Shown: positions 28,176 to 37,476 of the stretch, one piece after another
How the letters are laid out: each line of letters opens with the position of its first letter
Position numbering within the stretch: position 1 is the first letter of the stretch
Assembly: GCF_000198775.1 (NCBI RefSeq)
Contig: NC_014722.1
Coordinates: forward strand, 1,722,867-1,786,866
DNA: 64,000 nt
Origin: Mycetohabitans rhizoxinica HKI 454
GTDB lineage: Bacteria > Pseudomonadota > Gammaproteobacteria > Burkholderiales > Burkholderiaceae
Direction: 5' to 3'
Notes under the pieces: model-generated
Database searches by the model: none
What the model was told of the DNA's origin: nothing
What the model saw: only the letters and a program-made list of their open reading frames with translations
Program-made: the position numbers and the translations under genes

Positions 28176-30068
28176 CTATAGCATCGCCTCCTCAGACGGC
28201 AGCGTCGGCGTAGCTGCCAGCACATGCGCGTGCTCGTAAGACGCAGGAGCGAGCCCGGCGCGCAGCGATGGACGAGCCTGCCGCTCATCGAGCACGTCGG
28301 CGAAAAGCTCCGTGAGGAACGCCTCGCACAATGCCGCGACGCGCTCGCGTGCTGCCGGATTCAGCACCTCATGATCCATGTTGGGTATCACGCGGGCATG
28401 CACACCGCCGATCCGTGCAAGCCGTTGGCCACCATGACCGAAATGAACCTCGAGTTCGTCCAGGCCACGGTCCAGCGGACTGAACAGCAATTGCACGCGA
28501 ACCCCGCGCGCGGCCAACTCTTTCATCTGGCGACGCGCTCGCTGGCTGCTGCCCGGCGCATCTCGCATGTCTTGCGTCCAGGCGGCCGCGAGGCCCCGCG
28601 TGCGCGCCACCGCATAGCGGCACAGCGTGCCGATGACCGGCCGCAGGCTGACCTCGCCGCGCAACACCTGGGCCCACTTCTGCGCGCGCCACATCGAGCG
28701 GAAATGCGCGCGGGTCGATCCGGCACCCACCCGGCCGGCGTCATGCATCGTAAATCCATCGGGAAACGAAAAGCCGAGCAGGTTCACCAGCATCAAGCCC
28801 CGGATCGCCGCATTGTCGAGCGCGGCGCGCAAGCCCAGGTATGCACCGGAGCAAATACCGAACACCGCAATGCCCGGATGGCCGCGCGAGCGCGCCCAAT
28901 CGACCGCATCGGACGTGTCGGCGGCCAGCGCGTCGAAACTCAACGAGCCCGGATCGATCTGCGTAGCCGCCGCCGCGCTGTCGCCCAGCCCGCTCGCATC
29001 AAGCCGCAGCGAAGCAAACCCCGCACGCGCGAATTGGCGCGCCAACTCGACGTTAAAGCGTCCGTCCCCGACATGGTGCGTGGCGGCCGTGTTGGGGATC
29101 ACAACAAGCGGCGCACGGCCCAATCTGCCCGCCGGTTCGCAGAGGATGCCGAACAATCGGCCCTGATCCAACTTGACCGGCTGCTCCACCATCCAGTCAG
29201 TCTGAAGCGGCGCATCGTCACACATCGGCATCGGCGATGCGGGACGCGATGCGCCCGCCGAAGCGGCCTGAGACGTCACCTCTTCGTTCACCAGCCACTG
29301 TGTGACGGCATCGAGCGTAGCCTGCGGGACTTCGGCGAGCCAAGATGGCTGCATCGCGCCCGGGTATTCGGCGAACCAGCCAGCGTCCACACGTGCGCCC
29401 TGCGACCGGTACACATCGGCGAGCGCATGGCTCGGATCGTGCGGGTCGACATGCATGATCAGCACTGACGCCGCGGGCGGTGCCTGGACGCGGCGCAAGT
29501 CGTGCTTCGCCACCTGCTCCATCGCGGCCAGCTCGAACCGATGCCCGAGCACATCGAATGCGCCAGCCGGTGGTGCGTCGGTGCGCACGTGCGAGCCCGT
29601 CTTCTCCCGCCATGTCTGCTGCAACACCTTGAGTTCGCGAACGAACTGCCGGCCCGAGACGACGGGCGCCATTAATACGACGCGCTGCGCGCCGACCTGG
29701 GGCGCGGCCTGTGCGGCCACCATCGCGCCGTAGCGCGCCCCGACCAGCGCAATGCGTTGCACCCCCGTCACACGACGCAAATGTTCGACGGCGCTCACCA
29801 CTTCGCCCGTCCATCGGGTCGGCTCGACCAGCGTGTCACGATCCAGCGAATCGCCGGTGCCTGCATAGTCAAAGCGCAACACCGGAATGCGCCGCGACGC
29901 CAACCGCTCGGCCAGTTGCCGCATCGTCTGGTGCAACCATAATGCTTCATGCCCGAGCGGGCTGCACAGCACCACGCCCCAACCCACGTCGCCCGGATCG
30001 CCAGCCTGCGCACCATGAAGCCAGCCGAAATGCCCATCAAACGAGACAGGCCGCATCGTCGCGTTCAT
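28176..30068 (-). CDS. Tandem alpha/beta-hydrolase protein with altered nucleophile elbows
   Basis: A 630-aa protein with two alpha/beta-hydrolase domains (about residues 10-265 and 295-590). Domain 1 has VVLCSPLGHEALWLHQTMRQ and LRFDYAGTGDS, but its nucleophile elbow reads GARYG (110-114) with Arg in the Ser position. Domain 2 has SLRLDASGLGDS and an elbow GICSG (404-408) with Cys, plus a plausible acid/His pair in FSPLDRGLDE and PNMDHEVLN. So domain 1 is probably inactive and domain 2 could be a Cys-dependent hydrolase or acyltransferase. It is next to the amino-acid ligase in the polysaccharide locus. It is not a lasso isopeptidase by pattern. Substrate unknown. Confidence 0.75.
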   Translation of the reverse strand: MNATMRPVSFDGHFGWLHGAQAGDPGDVGWGVVLCSPLGHEALWLHQTMRQLAERLASRRIPVLRFDYAGTGDSLDRDTLVEPTRWTGEVVSAVEHLRRVTGVQRIALVGARYGAMVAAQAAPQVGAQRVVLMAPVVSGRQFVRELKVLQQTWREKTGSHVRTDAPPAGAFDVLGHRFELAAMEQVAKHDLRRVQAPPAASVLIMHVDPHDPSHALADVYRSQGARVDAGWFAEYPGAMQPSWLAEVPQATLDAVTQWLVNEEVTSQAASAGASRPASPMPMCDDAPLQTDWMVEQPVKLDQGRLFGILCEPAGRLGRAPLVVIPNTAATHHVGDGRFNVELARQFARAGFASLRLDASGLGDSAAAATQIDPGSLSFDALAADTSDAVDWARSRGHPGIAVFGICSGAYLGLRAALDNAAIRGLMLVNLLGFSFPDGFTMHDAGRVGAGSTRAHFRSMWRAQKWAQVLRGEVSLRPVIGTLCRYAVARTRGLAAAWTQDMRDAPGSSQRARRQMKELAARGVRVQLLFSPLDRGLDELEVHFGHGGQRLARIGGVHARVIPNMDHEVLNPAARERVAALCEAFLTELFADVLDERQARPSLRAGLAPASYEHAHVLAATPTLPSEEAML

Positions 30069-30536
30069 TCTCTAACCCTCTTTGTTCTTCCACCCGGCGC
30101 CTGCGTGCCATGCGCACGGGCCATCCGGCCGTCCCCCCTCCATGACAACGCGTCCACGGCACGGATGCGCCGGTTAGTAGGCGGCATCCGCACGGGTGGG
30201 GTCGGTACGCTGACACACCCAATCGAACCATGCTCGTCGCCGTGCGTGTGCCGCCTTCGCGCTGCCCCCCGCGCCGAAGACGGGTATCGGGTTTAATCAC
30301 GGGCTTTCTCCCGACGAAATAGGGGAAAATCCGGCCATTTTGTTTGTCTGTCACCCCTGGGACGTTCTTCTAGATTGGCGCATACTAGACGTAAGGGGAC
30401 TCCTTAATTTTCGCGCAGTGCTGCCGATAGGCAACGATGATGGCCAACAGTGCAGCGGTGCGCATCTTGCCGGACTTCGCGCTGTCGGGCTTGGGGGACG
30501 CGCCGGACGAGGCGGTGCGCTTGAAGGGATAAAATC
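30069..30536 (+). other. Intergenic stretch between divergent genes
   Basis: About 470 bases with no recognised gene. It separates the leftward hydrolase from a small rightward gene and probably contains both promoters. Short frames such as 30340-30540 show no family pattern. Confidence 0.4.
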
Positions 30537-30752
30537 ATGAATAACATGCTGCATATTGTAATCATCGTGCTCGCGATCCAAGCCGTCGCGCTATTTGTTG
30601 CCATGGCATTCGGACGCGCGGCCAAGAGCGGAGATCGTTTCGAAAGACTGAACGAATTCGACGACGCGCGCGCCACCAAGACAACGCTACTCGCGCGTCG
30701 CGAAGCCTCCCGGGTGGCACAGCCGGCGCAGGTACAACAACCGAGCCATTGA
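30537..30752 (+). CDS. Small single-pass membrane protein, 71 aa
   Basis: The start at 30537 has a GAAGGGATAAAATC leader. One hydrophobic helix, MLHIVIIVLAIQAVALFVAM, is followed by a charged tail (SGDRFERLNEFDDARATKTT). No family is recognised. Intact ribosome site and helix support a real gene; its role in the surrounding locus is unknown. Confidence 0.5.
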   Translation: MNNMLHIVIIVLAIQAVALFVAMAFGRAAKSGDRFERLNEFDDARATKTTLLARREASRVAQPAQVQQPSH

Positions 30753-30865
30753 GCGCTCCAGGACGGCGCGCGTAACACGACGGGCGAACCGCTTTGCGCG
30801 TCTCACCCGCCACTGTGCAGCCCCGCTCGGGCCGTATTCCGCCGCTCGCACGCTTCTTCGCGCGG

Positions 30866-31882
30866 CTACTGGCCGCATGGCGACTTCCATAGGGTCTGCC
30901 GCACCCGCTGCGGCCAGGCGGCGATATCGAAACCATGCAACTTGAATAGCGACAGCGCAATCCGTTCAAGCCCAAAGCCGCAGCACCCAGTGTGCACGAT
31001 TTCACCGGTTTCGCTACGGATGTCCCATGTCTTGCCGAAGTTGTCCATATGGTAGTTGAAGCTGCCACACGCGGTCGGCTTATGCGGATTCAGCACGGTC
31101 ACCGCCGCCTCGAACTTAAGCTGCAGCGCACGTTGGCTGTTTGCCACGACGCGCCCGCCCCGGCCGAAAAACGGATCGTTGGCCAGCTCCAGTGACATTG
31201 GCAACTCCAGCGCATGAAACATCCAGCGCGCATGGTCCATCCAGTTTTGCCGGAAGGCGAGCACTTGCTCGGGCGTGCCCATCCTGACGAACTCGCGCTG
31301 CCGAAACAGCTGCATCCGCTCCGGCTCCAGTGACGGCTCCTGACGGAAAACATACGAAAAAATATCGATCAGATGGCCTTGCGCCGGCACCGGACCGCGC
31401 TTGGCTATCACCGAGTAGACGGGATAGCAGGCTACTGGCGTCATCATGATGCGTGTGGGCTTTTGCTCGGCGGTCCAGTCCTCGCCTTTATCCAGGCAGG
31501 CGAGCAAGCGGGGATGGCTGAAATCATTGCCGCAGAAGCTGAAGACCGTGCCAGCCAACTGCGGAAAGTTCTTCAAGTAACCGCTTTGCTCGAGCAACGT
31601 GCGGCTCATCGCCGGCGGAAACCGCATCACGTCAGCACCGCGCTCCACTCCCCATGCACCGATCAAGTCGCTGATGCGCTCGACGACGTCCTCGAACACG
31701 GCGCCACGGCCATACAGCCCATCGACGTCGCTCGGAATCAGCAAGCCGCGCTCGAATAACTGCTCCAGAAAACTAGCGGCGCCTGCTGCATCGTTCAGCT
31801 CGCGAGTGGTCGCCGCGCGATCGCGCTCGTTCGGCACAGCTCCGGGACCGGACTGTTTCGATTCCAGATTGGCACTACCCAT
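30866..31882 (-). CDS. Amino acid--[carrier protein] ligase (SerRS-like)
   Basis: The start at 31882 (MGSANLESKQSGPGAVPNER) follows AAAGGAG; the 80-codon upstream extension is not coding-like. This 338-aa class II synthetase homologue lacks the tRNA-binding coiled coil of SerRS. In known homologues it loads an amino acid onto the phosphopantetheine arm of a dedicated carrier protein. Motifs are RFPPAMSRTLLEQSGYLKNF, DIFSYVFRQEPSLEPERMQL, ACGSFNYHMDNFGKTWDI and motif 3 CGFGLERIALSLF. Cysteines in VACYPVY, ACGSF and CCGFG could ligate the family's zinc. The carrier protein gene that normally accompanies it is not seen nearby. Confidence 0.88.
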   Translation of the reverse strand: MGSANLESKQSGPGAVPNERDRAATTRELNDAAGAASFLEQLFERGLLIPSDVDGLYGRGAVFEDVVERISDLIGAWGVERGADVMRFPPAMSRTLLEQSGYLKNFPQLAGTVFSFCGNDFSHPRLLACLDKGEDWTAEQKPTRIMMTPVACYPVYSVIAKRGPVPAQGHLIDIFSYVFRQEPSLEPERMQLFRQREFVRMGTPEQVLAFRQNWMDHARWMFHALELPMSLELANDPFFGRGGRVVANSQRALQLKFEAAVTVLNPHKPTACGSFNYHMDNFGKTWDIRSETGEIVHTGCCGFGLERIALSLFKLHGFDIAAWPQRVRQTLWKSPCGQ

Positions 31883-32285
31883 GTTCGGCTCCTTTGGCGG
31901 GGATTCGTGTCGCATGATCGATGCTGCGCTTTGTGGGCTCCGGGCGGATGGAAACGGCGCGGCAGACGCTGTCCGGGAACGCCGCCGTGCGGCACAGCAA
32001 GCGCACGTTGTACGCGAAAACCCGCACGGCCATCGGTTCGCTGCCGAACAGTGGACCAGTGCACGTTGAGCGTGCACTGCACAACGCCGGCGGCGCAACC
32101 TCACCTCTTCGCCAGGATCCATGTCGAATAGTGCGCTTGCGAACAGAGCTTGCCCGCACTCGCCAGTACCTTCGTTCCATAGGGTGCGGCCGCTTTTGGC
32201 ATTGCAACATTGCGGTGCCGGCGGCGCACGGTGCTATCCGGCCACGCCTGGCGTTTTCTGCGCGTGGCCGAACGAGGAACACATC
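31883..32285 (+). other. Intergenic stretch between divergent genes
   Basis: About 400 bases. Long frames cross it on both strands but none has domains. I looked here for a carrier protein with a DSL phosphopantetheine motif and did not find one. Promoters for the ligase and for the rightward GNAT-manC operon are expected here. Confidence 0.4.
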
Positions 32286-32921
32286 ATGGACTGGAAATGC
32301 TGCGAATTCGGGCAACTGAGTTCGGACGAGCTATATCTGATCCTGCGCGCGCGCAATGCCGTATTGGTTGTCGAGAACGCCCACGTGCACCTGGACATCG
32401 ACGGCAAGGACAAGCAAGCGTTGCACGTTTTCGCGATCGATACGCGTGCGCAGCAGCGATCGGTGGAAGGCTACGCGCGCCTGCTGCCGGGCGATGACAT
32501 CGACCCGGAAACAATCATTGACAAATTCTTGACGAGCGCCGCGCGGCGCGACGACGACACCGCCGAGCAACTGCTCAGGCGGGCACTGAGCCATGCGCGC
32601 GAGCGTTGGCCAGGCGCGCCGGTGCGGATCCACTCGCCGATCTACCGCGAAGCGTTTTATAGCCGGTTTGGTTTCCGCAAGGTCGACGGACCGTTCCTCG
32701 AACACGGAATGCCGTACATCGGCATGATCCACTCGATGCGCGACACGACGCTACCCAGCCGCGGCCTGCTGCGCGGCGTGCGCGGCCTCGTCGAGCCGGT
32801 GGCCGGCGCGCTGGGCAGCGTCACCCAGCCGGCCCGCGCAGTGCGTGCCGACGCACGCACCGAATCAGACGCTTACGCCTTCTCATCTCGCCTTCCCGCA
32901 GATTCCGGAGTAAATCGATGA
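32286..32921 (+). CDS. ElaA-type GNAT acetyltransferase with C-terminal extension
   Basis: The start at 32286 (MDWKCCEFGQLSSDELYLIL) lies behind a GAGGAACACATC leader. The first 150 residues match the ElaA group: LRARNAVLVVENAHVHLDID, a degenerate acetyl-CoA loop, and IYREAFYSRFGFRKVDGPFL with HGMPYIGM. A 65-residue tail from about residue 150 is unusual. The stop overlaps the manC start as ATGA, so the two are translationally coupled. It may acetylate a sugar or amine in the same pathway, but that is inference. Confidence 0.82.
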   Translation: MDWKCCEFGQLSSDELYLILRARNAVLVVENAHVHLDIDGKDKQALHVFAIDTRAQQRSVEGYARLLPGDDIDPETIIDKFLTSAARRDDDTAEQLLRRALSHARERWPGAPVRIHSPIYREAFYSRFGFRKVDGPFLEHGMPYIGMIHSMRDTTLPSRGLLRGVRGLVEPVAGALGSVTQPARAVRADARTESDAYAFSSRLPADSGVNR

Positions 32922-34651
32922 CCGGCACCGAGCCTACATTCACGTCTTCCGTCCCGGCCGACGCGCCGCCGCACCTGCTGCCGGTGATCCTGGCCGGCGG
33001 TTCAGGCACGCGGCTGTGGCCGCTTTCTCGCGAGCACCACCCCAAGCAATTGATTGGCCTGATCGCCGATGAATCGTTGCTGACAGCAACTGCCCGTCGC
33101 TTGGACGGCATCAGCAGCGCGACGCTAGACAACGAACTGCTGCTCGTGTGCGGCGAGCACCACCGCTTCATGAGCGCCGCGCAGGCGCGCGCCAGTGGCA
33201 AGTCCGCCCGCATCCTGCTGGAGCCGGTAGCACGCAACACCGCACCGGCGCTCACGCTTGCCGCGCTAGACGCGCAGGCGCGTCACGGCGACCCGGTGCT
33301 AGTGGTGATGCCCGCCGACCATGCGGTCACTGATCCAAAGGCGTTTCAGGACGCCATCGCGCTGGCCGCCCGCTACGCGCAAGCCGGCGCCATCGCCACG
33401 CTCGGCGTGCTGCCCCGGCACGCGGAGACCGGCTATGGATACATCCGAATCGGCGCGCCGGTGCAGCATGCCAATGGCACACTGGGCGGCCACGCAATCG
33501 AGCGCTTCGTCGAGAAACCGCACCAAGAGCTGGCCCGCCAATACCTGCAGTCTGGCGAATATTGGTGGAACAGCGGCATCTTCGTGGTACGCGCGTCGAC
33601 CTGGCTTGCGGCAATCGCCGCGTTGAACCCGCTCATGCATGCCGCCTGCGAGGCAGCTTGGCGAAGCGGCGCGGAGGAAACCGGTGGCTTTTTCAAGGCG
33701 GACGCGACGGCCTTCGACGCATGCCCGTCCGATTCGATCGACTACGCCGTGATGGAACGGCTCGCCGATCCAGCGGGTCCGGGCATCCAAGGCGTCGTTG
33801 TGCCCCTGGCGGCCGGCTGGTCCGACGTTGGCTCATGGGACGCCATCTGGGAAATCATGCCCAAGGACGCAGCCGGCAACGTCTCGCGTGGCCGCGTCAT
33901 CTTCGAGGGCACGGAGGACAGCTTCGCGCATTCCGAAGGACGCCTGATCGCTTGCGTTGGCTTGAAGGACGTCGTGGTGATCGAGACCGCCGATGCAGTG
34001 CTGGTCGCCAACAAGCACGATGTGCAGCAAGTCAAGGCCGTGGTGGCGCGGCTCAAGTCCGAGCAATACGTCGAAGCCGAAGATCATCGCAAGGTGCATC
34101 GCCCCTGGGGCTATTACGATTCCATTGACCACGGCGAGCGTTTCCAGGTCAAGCGCATCGTTGTCGAGCCGGGCAAGCAACTGTCGCTGCAGATGCACTA
34201 CCACCGCGCGGAGCACTGGACCGTGGTGCGCGGCACCGCGCGCGTGACTTGCGGCGACAGAATGTTCCTGCTCAGCGAGAACGAGTCGACATTTATCCCG
34301 CTGGGCACGGTGCACCGGCTTGAGAATCCGGGCAAGACGCCGCTGGAGATCATCGAGGTGCAGTCGGGACATTATCTGGGCGAGGACGATATTGTGCGGC
34401 TGGATGACCAGTACGGCCGGGCCTCTCGGCCGGCGGCGGGTACACCTGGCGCATCTGGTGTACCTGGCACATCCGGCGCGTCCGGTACCACGCCCGTCGC
34501 AACCGCTCATGCGATGGAAGCCGCCGATGCCGTGGGAGTCGCCGATGCCGCGCAAGCCGCTCCGGCCACGGTCGCCTCCCGCGCTGGGGAAGCGCCGAGC
34601 GCCATGGCCGCGCCGCGCGGCGGCGTGGGCGCATGGCGAGCCGGCCGTTGA
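32918..34651 (+). CDS. manC: Mannose-1-phosphate guanylyltransferase / mannose-6-phosphate isomerase
   Basis: A bifunctional type II enzyme making GDP-mannose for polysaccharide synthesis. The N-terminal nucleotidyltransferase has GGSGTRLWPLSREHHPKQ, LVVMPADHAVTDPKAF, and FVEKPHQELARQYLQSGEYW. The C-terminal cupin isomerase domain has VHRPWGYYDSIDHGERFQVK, QMHYHRAEHWTVVRGTARV and ENESTFIPLGTVHRLENP. At 577 aa it exceeds the usual 470-510. The excess is a Gly/Ala/Ser/Pro/Thr-rich tail after about residue 495, beginning with TPGASGVPGTSGASGTT. It is coupled to the GNAT gene upstream and overlaps the next glycosyltransferase. Confidence 0.96.
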   Translation: MTGTEPTFTSSVPADAPPHLLPVILAGGSGTRLWPLSREHHPKQLIGLIADESLLTATARRLDGISSATLDNELLLVCGEHHRFMSAAQARASGKSARILLEPVARNTAPALTLAALDAQARHGDPVLVVMPADHAVTDPKAFQDAIALAARYAQAGAIATLGVLPRHAETGYGYIRIGAPVQHANGTLGGHAIERFVEKPHQELARQYLQSGEYWWNSGIFVVRASTWLAAIAALNPLMHAACEAAWRSGAEETGGFFKADATAFDACPSDSIDYAVMERLADPAGPGIQGVVVPLAAGWSDVGSWDAIWEIMPKDAAGNVSRGRVIFEGTEDSFAHSEGRLIACVGLKDVVVIETADAVLVANKHDVQQVKAVVARLKSEQYVEAEDHRKVHRPWGYYDSIDHGERFQVKRIVVEPGKQLSLQMHYHRAEHWTVVRGTARVTCGDRMFLLSENESTFIPLGTVHRLENPGKTPLEIIEVQSGHYLGEDDIVRLDDQYGRASRPAAGTPGASGVPGTSGASGTTPVATAHAMEAADAVGVADAAQAAPATVASRAGEAPSAMAAPRGGVGAWRAGR

Positions 34652-35877
34652 CCGTGCGCGCCACAGGGCCCACCCTCGCCAAGCGCGAGATGATGGTGCT
34701 GGTCATCAACGATTTCGTGCGCAAAGGCGGGGCGGAGGAAGTGTACCGGACCTCGGTGGACGTACTGCGGGCGTTGCCCGGCGTGGACGCCGAAGGCTTC
34801 GACGAACGATCGGTGGCCGCCGCGCATGGCATGGCACGGCGCGCGTGGAATCCGGCCGCGGCGCGCGCGCTGGCCGCCACGATCGAACGTGTTCAGCCCC
34901 AACGCGTGTTGGTGCACAACTATCACAGCCTACTGTCGCCATCGATTTTGCCGGTCATACAACGATACAAACGCAAGCTCGGCTACCGCACCTTCCTGAC
35001 CTGCCATGACTATCACATGGTGTTCTACAATCCGAACCTGCTGACCTATCCGAAGCCGGGCGTGTCCAAGCCTCTACCACTGGAGGCGCTGGGCGACAGC
35101 CGGCGGCTGCTCGCCCGCGCCAGTGCACGAGGCATGCTGCACGATGCGGTGAAAAAACTGCATTGGCACGCGGTCAATACGGTGCTAAACCCGTGCGCCG
35201 TCTTCGACCAATTCCTGTGCCCGAGCCCGTACATGCGCGATGCGCTGGCACGGCGCGGCATGATGCGTTCAGCGATCCTGCCCAATCCAGTCAATACCCG
35301 CATCGCCCAGGCACCGCCCCGCATCGTCGACAAGGACCGCTTTGACCTGGCATTCGTCGGACGCATCGAGCCCGAAAAAGGACTGGATCCGTTTCTCGAA
35401 CTCGCCAGCCACACGCAATGGCATCGGCTCGGCAGCGTGACCCTCTACGGCGACGGCTCGCAACGCGATACCCTGCACGCGAAGTACACGACGCTGGTCA
35501 ACTGCGGCCGATTGCGCTTCGCGGGTCGGCTCGACCACGCGCAGTTGTTTGAGGCGCTGCGCGCGCACGATGCGGTCCTGCTACCGTCGATCTGGGCTGA
35601 AAACGCACCATTGGTGATCGTCGAGGCAGCGATGATCGGTCTACCGGTGCTCGTGCACGATCTGGGTAGCTTAGCTAGTTTTGGCGATGAGATCGGCAAC
35701 AAGATCAAGTACCAACACACGCCTGACAGCCTGGTCGCCGCGCTTGATGCACTAGGCATGCATTTGCGCGACACGCGGCGCCGTTACGATTGGTCCCAGT
35801 ACACGCGCGAGCACTATGCGGCACGGTTGAGCGCCCTGCTCGATTTGCATGCCGGAACCGATACCGTAGGTAAATAG
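34633..35877 (+). CDS. GT4-family glycosyltransferase
   Basis: A second GT-B transferase, 414 aa if it starts at 34633 (overlapping manC by 19 bases); internal ATGs at 34690 and 34693 (MMVLVINDFVRKGGAEEVYR) give a more typical N-terminus. Motifs are VHNYHSLLSPSILPVIQRYK, FLTCHDYHMVFYNPNLLTYP, DLAFVGRIEPEKGLDPFLEL and the EX7E region WAENAPLVIVEAAMIGLPVL. It acts on the cytoplasmic side of the membrane, probably building the repeat unit on a lipid carrier. Donor sugar is not predictable; GDP-mannose is suggested by context. Confidence 0.88.
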   Translation: MASRPLTVRATGPTLAKREMMVLVINDFVRKGGAEEVYRTSVDVLRALPGVDAEGFDERSVAAAHGMARRAWNPAAARALAATIERVQPQRVLVHNYHSLLSPSILPVIQRYKRKLGYRTFLTCHDYHMVFYNPNLLTYPKPGVSKPLPLEALGDSRRLLARASARGMLHDAVKKLHWHAVNTVLNPCAVFDQFLCPSPYMRDALARRGMMRSAILPNPVNTRIAQAPPRIVDKDRFDLAFVGRIEPEKGLDPFLELASHTQWHRLGSVTLYGDGSQRDTLHAKYTTLVNCGRLRFAGRLDHAQLFEALRAHDAVLLPSIWAENAPLVIVEAAMIGLPVLVHDLGSLASFGDEIGNKIKYQHTPDSLVAALDALGMHLRDTRRRYDWSQYTREHYAARLSALLDLHAGTDTVGK

Positions 35878-35959
35878 ACATGATCGATCAGCGCGACATC
35901 CACGCGAAGCTGCCGTGCACAGCCTGCGCCGGTTCATTTTTTCCAGTCCGGAGCCGGAC

Positions 35960-37216
35960 ATGTCGTCCGTAAAGAAGAACTTCCTGTTGTTGATGACGCT
36001 GCAGTTGTCGACCTACGTCGTACCGCTACTTACGCTGCCGCTGCTCACCCGCGTACTTGGCCCCGAGGGATACGGCCGGCTGGCGTTCGCGTTGGCTGTC
36101 ATCACCTACTTCATCAATTTCACCAATTACAGCTTCGACCTCACCGCCACGCCACGCATCGCGCTCGCACGCGAAAACCGCGCCGAGCGCTCGCGCGTGT
36201 TTTGGGCGACCTTTCTCGCGCAGGTCGCGATTACCATGGCCGGATTCGTCATCCTGCTCGCGTTGACCTTCATTGTCGAGCGCTTCGCTCTTGACCGCAC
36301 GCTGCTGATCATCGGCTTCGGCATGACTGTCGGCGCCGCGCTCACGCCGAGTTGGTACTTTCAAGGCGTGGAGAACCTGCGCACGATGAGCCTGCTGCTG
36401 TTCGCCAGCCGCGCGCTCAGCGTCCCCGCGATGTTCCTACTTGTGCGCGAGCGCTCCGACGTCACGCTCGCAATGGTCGTCAATGCCGCCGTGCCGCTTG
36501 GCTCCGGCATCGCGATCTTCGTCTATATGTGCATCCGACGCGAGGTTGAATTCGTTCGGGTGAGCATCACGGACATCGTCGATGCGCTGGCCGGCGGTTG
36601 GCAAGTCTTTCTTGCGTCGACGTCGGTCGCATTCTATGCATCGACCAATACCGTGTTGCTTGGTTTCGTCTCAGGCAACGTCGCCGCCGGCTATTTCGCC
36701 GCGGGCGACAAGCTGATTCGCGCCGCGATCAGCATGTTGCAGCCGATGAAAGCCGCTGCATACCCGCACATTAGCTACCTAATGCACCATGCGCGTGAGG
36801 ATGCGATGACCTTCCTGCGCAAGTTGTTCATGGTCCAAGGTGCGATGGTGTTGACGATCTCACTCTGCATCTTCTTCGGCGCGCCGCTCGCCGTGCGCAT
36901 TCTGTACGGCGCGACCTACGAGCCGACGATCGGCGTGCTGCGCTGGATGGCATTCATTCCATTTATGGCGGGGATGACGGACCTGTTCGGCGTGCAAACG
37001 ATGCTGCCTCTGGGTATGAAGACCGCGTTCAGCCGCGTGCTGATTTCCTCCGGTTTCCTCAACGTCGCCTTGCTACCGTTGCTTGCGAAGTGGTTCGCTG
37101 AACAAGGCGCGGCGGCCGCGGTACTGGTCGCCGAGAGCGCGGTGGCCACCGCGCTGGCCTACGTTCTTTATGTCCAAGGCGTGTCGCTAATTGGACGGGC
37201 GGCGCCACGGCAATAG
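35960..37216 (+). CDS. wzx: Wzx-type O-unit/polysaccharide flippase
   Basis: The start at 35960 (MSSVKKNFLLLMTLQLSTYV) is preceded by GGAG; an upstream GTG at 35915 is an alternative. This polysaccharide-transport-family protein has about 12 membrane segments and flips the lipid-linked repeat unit to the periplasm. Typical sequence is YVVPLLTLPLLTRVLGPEGY with GRLAFALAVITYFINFTNYS, then FLASTSVAFYASTNTVLLGF and ILYGATYEPTIGVLRWMAFI. The length of 418 aa is normal. It fits a Wzx/Wzy mechanism with the polymerase at 40754. Confidence 0.93.
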   Translation: MSSVKKNFLLLMTLQLSTYVVPLLTLPLLTRVLGPEGYGRLAFALAVITYFINFTNYSFDLTATPRIALARENRAERSRVFWATFLAQVAITMAGFVILLALTFIVERFALDRTLLIIGFGMTVGAALTPSWYFQGVENLRTMSLLLFASRALSVPAMFLLVRERSDVTLAMVVNAAVPLGSGIAIFVYMCIRREVEFVRVSITDIVDALAGGWQVFLASTSVAFYASTNTVLLGFVSGNVAAGYFAAGDKLIRAAISMLQPMKAAAYPHISYLMHHAREDAMTFLRKLFMVQGAMVLTISLCIFFGAPLAVRILYGATYEPTIGVLRWMAFIPFMAGMTDLFGVQTMLPLGMKTAFSRVLISSGFLNVALLPLLAKWFAEQGAAAAVLVAESAVATALAYVLYVQGVSLIGRAAPRQ

Positions 37217-37476
37217 CGATTCCGGAAAGATGCGCTATTGTTTTCAAATGTTCAGGAAAATTTTTTCGGCGTACTGCTTGAATTTTAATGGATGTGCGGT
37301 GACGCACCGAAGCGCCTCGTGTCCAACTGTAACGTAAAAAAACTTTGCATACGCGCGTGCACCCACCACGATTTAATGTCGCAGTCACGGAGTAGGGTCG
37401 CGAAGGCGATGCTGCAATCGACGCGGATCGTCCCTGTCCTGTGGATATCCTCGATAACTAGATCCAAGGCCCTTGA

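Noticed and set aside
28176..30068. Tandem hydrolase considered as the lasso isopeptidase
   Set aside because: Lasso isopeptidases are prolyl-oligopeptidase-like with a beta-propeller and a Ser nucleophile; this protein has two small alpha/beta domains and no propeller pattern.
30866..31882. Second seryl-tRNA synthetase
   Set aside because: It lacks the N-terminal coiled-coil tRNA-binding arm and has the shorter length and motifs of carrier-protein ligases.
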